Source: Gordonia humi (lineage in GTDB: Bacteria; Actinomycetota; Actinomycetes; Mycobacteriales; Mycobacteriaceae). From it: a stretch of 64,000 nt of DNA. Position 1 is the stretch's first letter, and the number at the start of each line of letters is the position of its first letter. Under the pieces are notes generated by a model. The model ran no database searches. It saw only the letters and a list, made by a program, of their open reading frames with translations, and was not told where the DNA came from. The position numbers were made by a program, and so were the translations under genes. This document shows, piece after piece, positions 61,585 through 64,000 of the stretch. The stretch covers positions 2,852,001 to 2,916,000 of the forward strand of contig NZ_JACIFP010000001.1 of the NCBI RefSeq assembly GCF_014197435.1, read 5' to 3'.

Positions 61585-61929
61585 ATGAGCACATTCGCGC
61601 GTACGGCCCGAGTCTTCAACGCCGCTTTCACCCCGTTGCTGAAGCTGCCGGTGATCGGTCCGATGATCGGCAAGAACGTCACCGAGATCAGCTACACCGG
61701 ACGCAAGAGCGGAAAGCGGTTCACTCTGCCGGTCGCGTTCCGTCGGCAGGACGACGGGACGATCCTCGTCGGCGTCGCCGCCGCCGCACAGAAGACGTGG
61801 TGGCGCAACTTCCAGCCCGGCCCCGCGCCGGTGACCATCACCCTCGACGGCGTCGAGCGCACCGGCACCGGGGTCGCGAAGGTCGGGGACAAGGGCACCG
61901 CAGTCGTCATCACCCTGGACGCGGGGTGA
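61585..61929 (+). CDS. DUF385/DDN-like nitroreductase-family protein
   Basis: 114 residues from ATG 61585. GRKSGKRFTLPVAFRRQDD and WWRNFQPGPAPVTITLDG follow the split-barrel of F420-dependent nitro/quinone reductases. Supports an F420-using actinobacterium. Its stop overlaps the next GTG. Confidence 0.83.
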   Translation: MSTFARTARVFNAAFTPLLKLPVIGPMIGKNVTEISYTGRKSGKRFTLPVAFRRQDDGTILVGVAAAAQKTWWRNFQPGPAPVTITLDGVERTGTGVAKVGDKGTAVVITLDAG

Positions 61930-63116
61930 GTCGACGGCTGCCGCTCGACGGCGTGCGGGTCCTCGAACTCGGCAACTACATCGCCGCGCCGACCGCCGGG
62001 CGCATGCTCGCCGACTTCGGCGCCGAGGTAGTCAAGGTGGAACGCGAGACCGGCGACGAACTCCGCAACTGGCGGCTCTACGACGGCGAGACGTCGATGC
62101 TGTTCCGCACCATCAACCGGAACAAGAAGTCGATCGTCCTGGATCTGCGCACCGACGCCGGGCGTGCCGACGTTCGCGAACTGGCACGCCACTGCGACGT
62201 CGTCCTGGAGAACTTCCGTCCCGGAACCCTCGAGAAATGGGGGATCGGTCCGGCCGAGCTGAGCGAGGCGAACCCGAACCTCGTGTTCGTGCGGATCTCG
62301 GCGTTCGGCCAGACCGGGCCGTACTCGGAGCGGCCCGGCTTCGCCGCCGTCGCCGAGGCCTACGGCGGATTCCGCGAACTCGTCGGCGACCCGGACCGGC
62401 CGCCGGTCCGGGTGGGCGTCTCGATCGGCGACTCCATCGCCGGACTGTACGGAGCGTTCGGTGCGGTGATGGCGTTGTACGAGGCACTGCGTCGCCGCGA
62501 CGAGTCCGCCGACCCGCTGCCGCTGGCGGACCGGATCGTCGACGTCGCGCTCAACGAGGCGATCTTCTCCATGATGGAGTCGCTCGTTCCCGATCTCGGC
62601 GCCTACGGGGTGCGTCGCGAACGCACCGGCGGCCGCATGGAGGGCATCGCGCCGTCGAACGGGTACACCTGCGCCGACGGCGACTCCGTGGTGATCTCCG
62701 GCAACGCCGACGCGATCTTCGGGCGCTATATGCGCGCCATCGGCCGCGACGACCTCGCCGCCGACGAGGACCTGGCCACCAACGACGGTCGGTGGCGCCG
62801 TCGCGAGGAACTCGACGAGGCGATCGGCGCGTGGACCGGCTCGCACACCCGCGACGAGGTGCTGACCGTCCTCGACGAGGCGGGCGTCCCCGCCGGGCCG
62901 ATCTACACCGCGGCCGACATCGTCGCCGACGAGCACTATCGGGCGCGGAACATGGTGCAGGAGTTCGACGTCGACGCGGGCGGAGACACACCGACGGCGG
63001 TCGGCTTCCCGGGGATCGTGCCGGTGCTCGGCGGGACGTCGCTGCCGATCCGCTCACTCGGACCCGACCTGGGGGAGCACACCGACGAGATCCGCGAGCG
63101 GTACCTGGGCGGGTGA
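61926..63116 (+). CDS. Class III CoA-transferase (CaiB/BaiF family)
   Basis: 396 residues from GTG 61926 (overlap GTGA). RVLELGNYIAAPTAGRMLAD, VVKVERETGDE, NRNKKSIVLDLRTDAGR and the catalytic Asp region VRVGVSIGDSIAGLYGAFGA match the family. Moves CoA between acyl groups. The HMG-CoA-lyase-like gene 45 bp downstream suggests activation of a hydroxy-methyl-dicarboxylic acid for lyase cleavage. Confidence 0.92.
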   Translation: MSRRLPLDGVRVLELGNYIAAPTAGRMLADFGAEVVKVERETGDELRNWRLYDGETSMLFRTINRNKKSIVLDLRTDAGRADVRELARHCDVVLENFRPGTLEKWGIGPAELSEANPNLVFVRISAFGQTGPYSERPGFAAVAEAYGGFRELVGDPDRPPVRVGVSIGDSIAGLYGAFGAVMALYEALRRRDESADPLPLADRIVDVALNEAIFSMMESLVPDLGAYGVRRERTGGRMEGIAPSNGYTCADGDSVVISGNADAIFGRYMRAIGRDDLAADEDLATNDGRWRRREELDEAIGAWTGSHTRDEVLTVLDEAGVPAGPIYTAADIVADEHYRARNMVQEFDVDAGGDTPTAVGFPGIVPVLGGTSLPIRSLGPDLGEHTDEIRERYLGG

Positions 63117-63161
63117 GGCGAACCGGAGCCGGTGGGGCACGACACCGATAAGCTCGGCGAC

Positions 63162-64000
63162 ATGACCGCCCTCCTCCGTGACGTGACCCTCCGCGACGGC
63201 CTGCAACTGACCGGCAGAGTCCTCGACGTGCAGACGCGCGTCGACCTCGCTCGCACCCTCCTCGCCGCGGGCGTCCCGGAGCTGGAGATCGGATCGATGG
63301 CTCGCCCGGACCTCGTGCCGCCGATGGCCGGATCCCTCGACGTCGTCGCCGCGCTGACACCGGAGGAACTCGACCGCTGCTGGATCTGGGTCGCGACCGT
63401 CCGGCACGTCGAGAAGGCGATCGCGGCCGGTGCGAAGAACGTGCAGTACTGCTTCTCGGCGTCGGACGCCCACAACAAGGCCAACATCGGCCGCCTCACG
63501 GAGGACTCGACAGCCGCGATGCCGCGGGCGATCGATGCCGTGCACGAGGCCGGCGGACGCATCCAACTGTGCATCGCCACCAGCTTCACCTGCCCGTTCG
63601 ACGGCCCGGTCGATCCGGATCGGGTGCGCGGCATCGTCGCCGATGCGCGAACGGCCGGTGCCGACGACGTGGTCCTGGCCGACACCCTCGGCCAGGCGCA
63701 CCCGGCGCAGGTCCGCGAACTGTTCTCCACCGTGCGGGCCGGCGATCGCCGGCTCGTGTTCCACGGACACGACACCTGGGGGATGGGCGTGGCGAACTCG
63801 CTAGCCGCGATCGAGGGCGGTGCGCAGATGGTCGACGGCGCGCTCGGCGGGCTCGGCGGCTGCCCGTTCGCGCCGGGGGCGTCCGGGAACACCTCGTCGG
63901 AGGACATCCTGTTCGCGACTCGACCGGACTATCTGACTCCCGCCGTGCTGGCCGAGCTGGTGCGGGCCGGGGAGTCGCTGCTCGACGAACTCGGTGAGGC
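63162..64000 (+). CDS. HMG-CoA lyase-like DRE-TIM metallolyase, partial (3' end beyond window)
   Basis: 279 residues visible from ATG 63162, no stop before the edge. RDVTLRDGLQL (metal Asp), VQYCFSASDAHNKANIGR, HGHDTWGMGVANSLAAIEGG and LGGLGGCPFAPGASGN (catalytic Cys) match HMGL-like enzymes, which cleave 3-hydroxy-3-methylglutaryl-CoA or similar. Pairs functionally with the CoA-transferase. Confidence 0.92.
   Translation, partial: MTALLRDVTLRDGLQLTGRVLDVQTRVDLARTLLAAGVPELEIGSMARPDLVPPMAGSLDVVAALTPEELDRCWIWVATVRHVEKAIAAGAKNVQYCFSASDAHNKANIGRLTEDSTAAMPRAIDAVHEAGGRIQLCIATSFTCPFDGPVDPDRVRGIVADARTAGADDVVLADTLGQAHPAQVRELFSTVRAGDRRLVFHGHDTWGMGVANSLAAIEGGAQMVDGALGGLGGCPFAPGASGNTSSEDILFATRPDYLTPAVLAELVRAGESLLDELGE

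Overview
The window is very GC-rich chromosomal DNA of a mycolic-acid-type actinobacterium, most likely Gordonia or a close relative. The evidence is the codon use, frequent GTG starts and GTGA/ATGA gene overlaps. The gene order matches the Mycobacterium tuberculosis segment from cobO-cobB-cysG through proS, rimP-nusA-ylxR-infB-rbfA-nrnA-dinF, pptT-truB, sirR-ribF-rpsO-pnp and dapB to thyA-dfrA. The genus is inferred from memory of these families and was not tested.

Layout. 0-3.2 kb: the end of a chelatase D-type subunit, then cobO and cobB (cobalamin). 3.2-4.9 kb: a DevS/DosT-like GAF histidine kinase. 4.9-21.0 kb: an integrated 15.4-kb element that splits a membrane-protein gene translationally coupled to a devR-like regulator. 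21.0-30.9 kb: devR, acyl-ACP desaturase, cysG, a GNAT, yaaA, proS, two small envelope/ferritin-like genes, rimP, nusA and ylxR. 31-36.5 kb: infB, rbfA, nrnA and a MATE exporter. 36.5-45.4 kb: ferredoxin reductase, TetR, DoxX-like, NUDIX, phosphoesterase, pptT, truB, Lrp/LysE, carboxylesterase and a DtxR-family repressor. 45.5-49.5 kb: ribF, rpsO and pnp. 49.7-51.6 kb: a LuxR-type two-component pair. 51.7-58 kb: a Tat-exported ceramidase-like enzyme, dapB, thioesterase and others. 57-59 kb: thyA and dfrA. 59-64 kb: methyltransferase, YcaQ-like protein, GNAT, a DUF385-like protein, a class III CoA-transferase and an HMG-CoA-lyase-like gene cut by the right edge.

The integrated element is the main item of interest. 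Its ends are defined by a shared core (5372-5388 and 20811-20827). Joining its two termini gives a symmetric attP with perfect distal arms, and removing it restores a 235-codon host gene in frame. It encodes a large serine integrase, an excisionase-like protein, a run of small early genes, a primase-polymerase/SF3 helicase with an iteron-rich candidate origin just downstream, a putative small terminase operon and a 1368-residue tape-measure protein with two wall-hydrolase domains. No capsid, portal, large terminase, tail tube or lysis gene is visible. The packaging operon and the tape-measure gene are preceded by the same bipartite promoter-like element. The best reading is a phage satellite (about 14.3 kb before a later insertion) that may redirect packaging and remodel a helper's tail. 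An IS630-family element has interrupted its integrase, so it is probably stranded.
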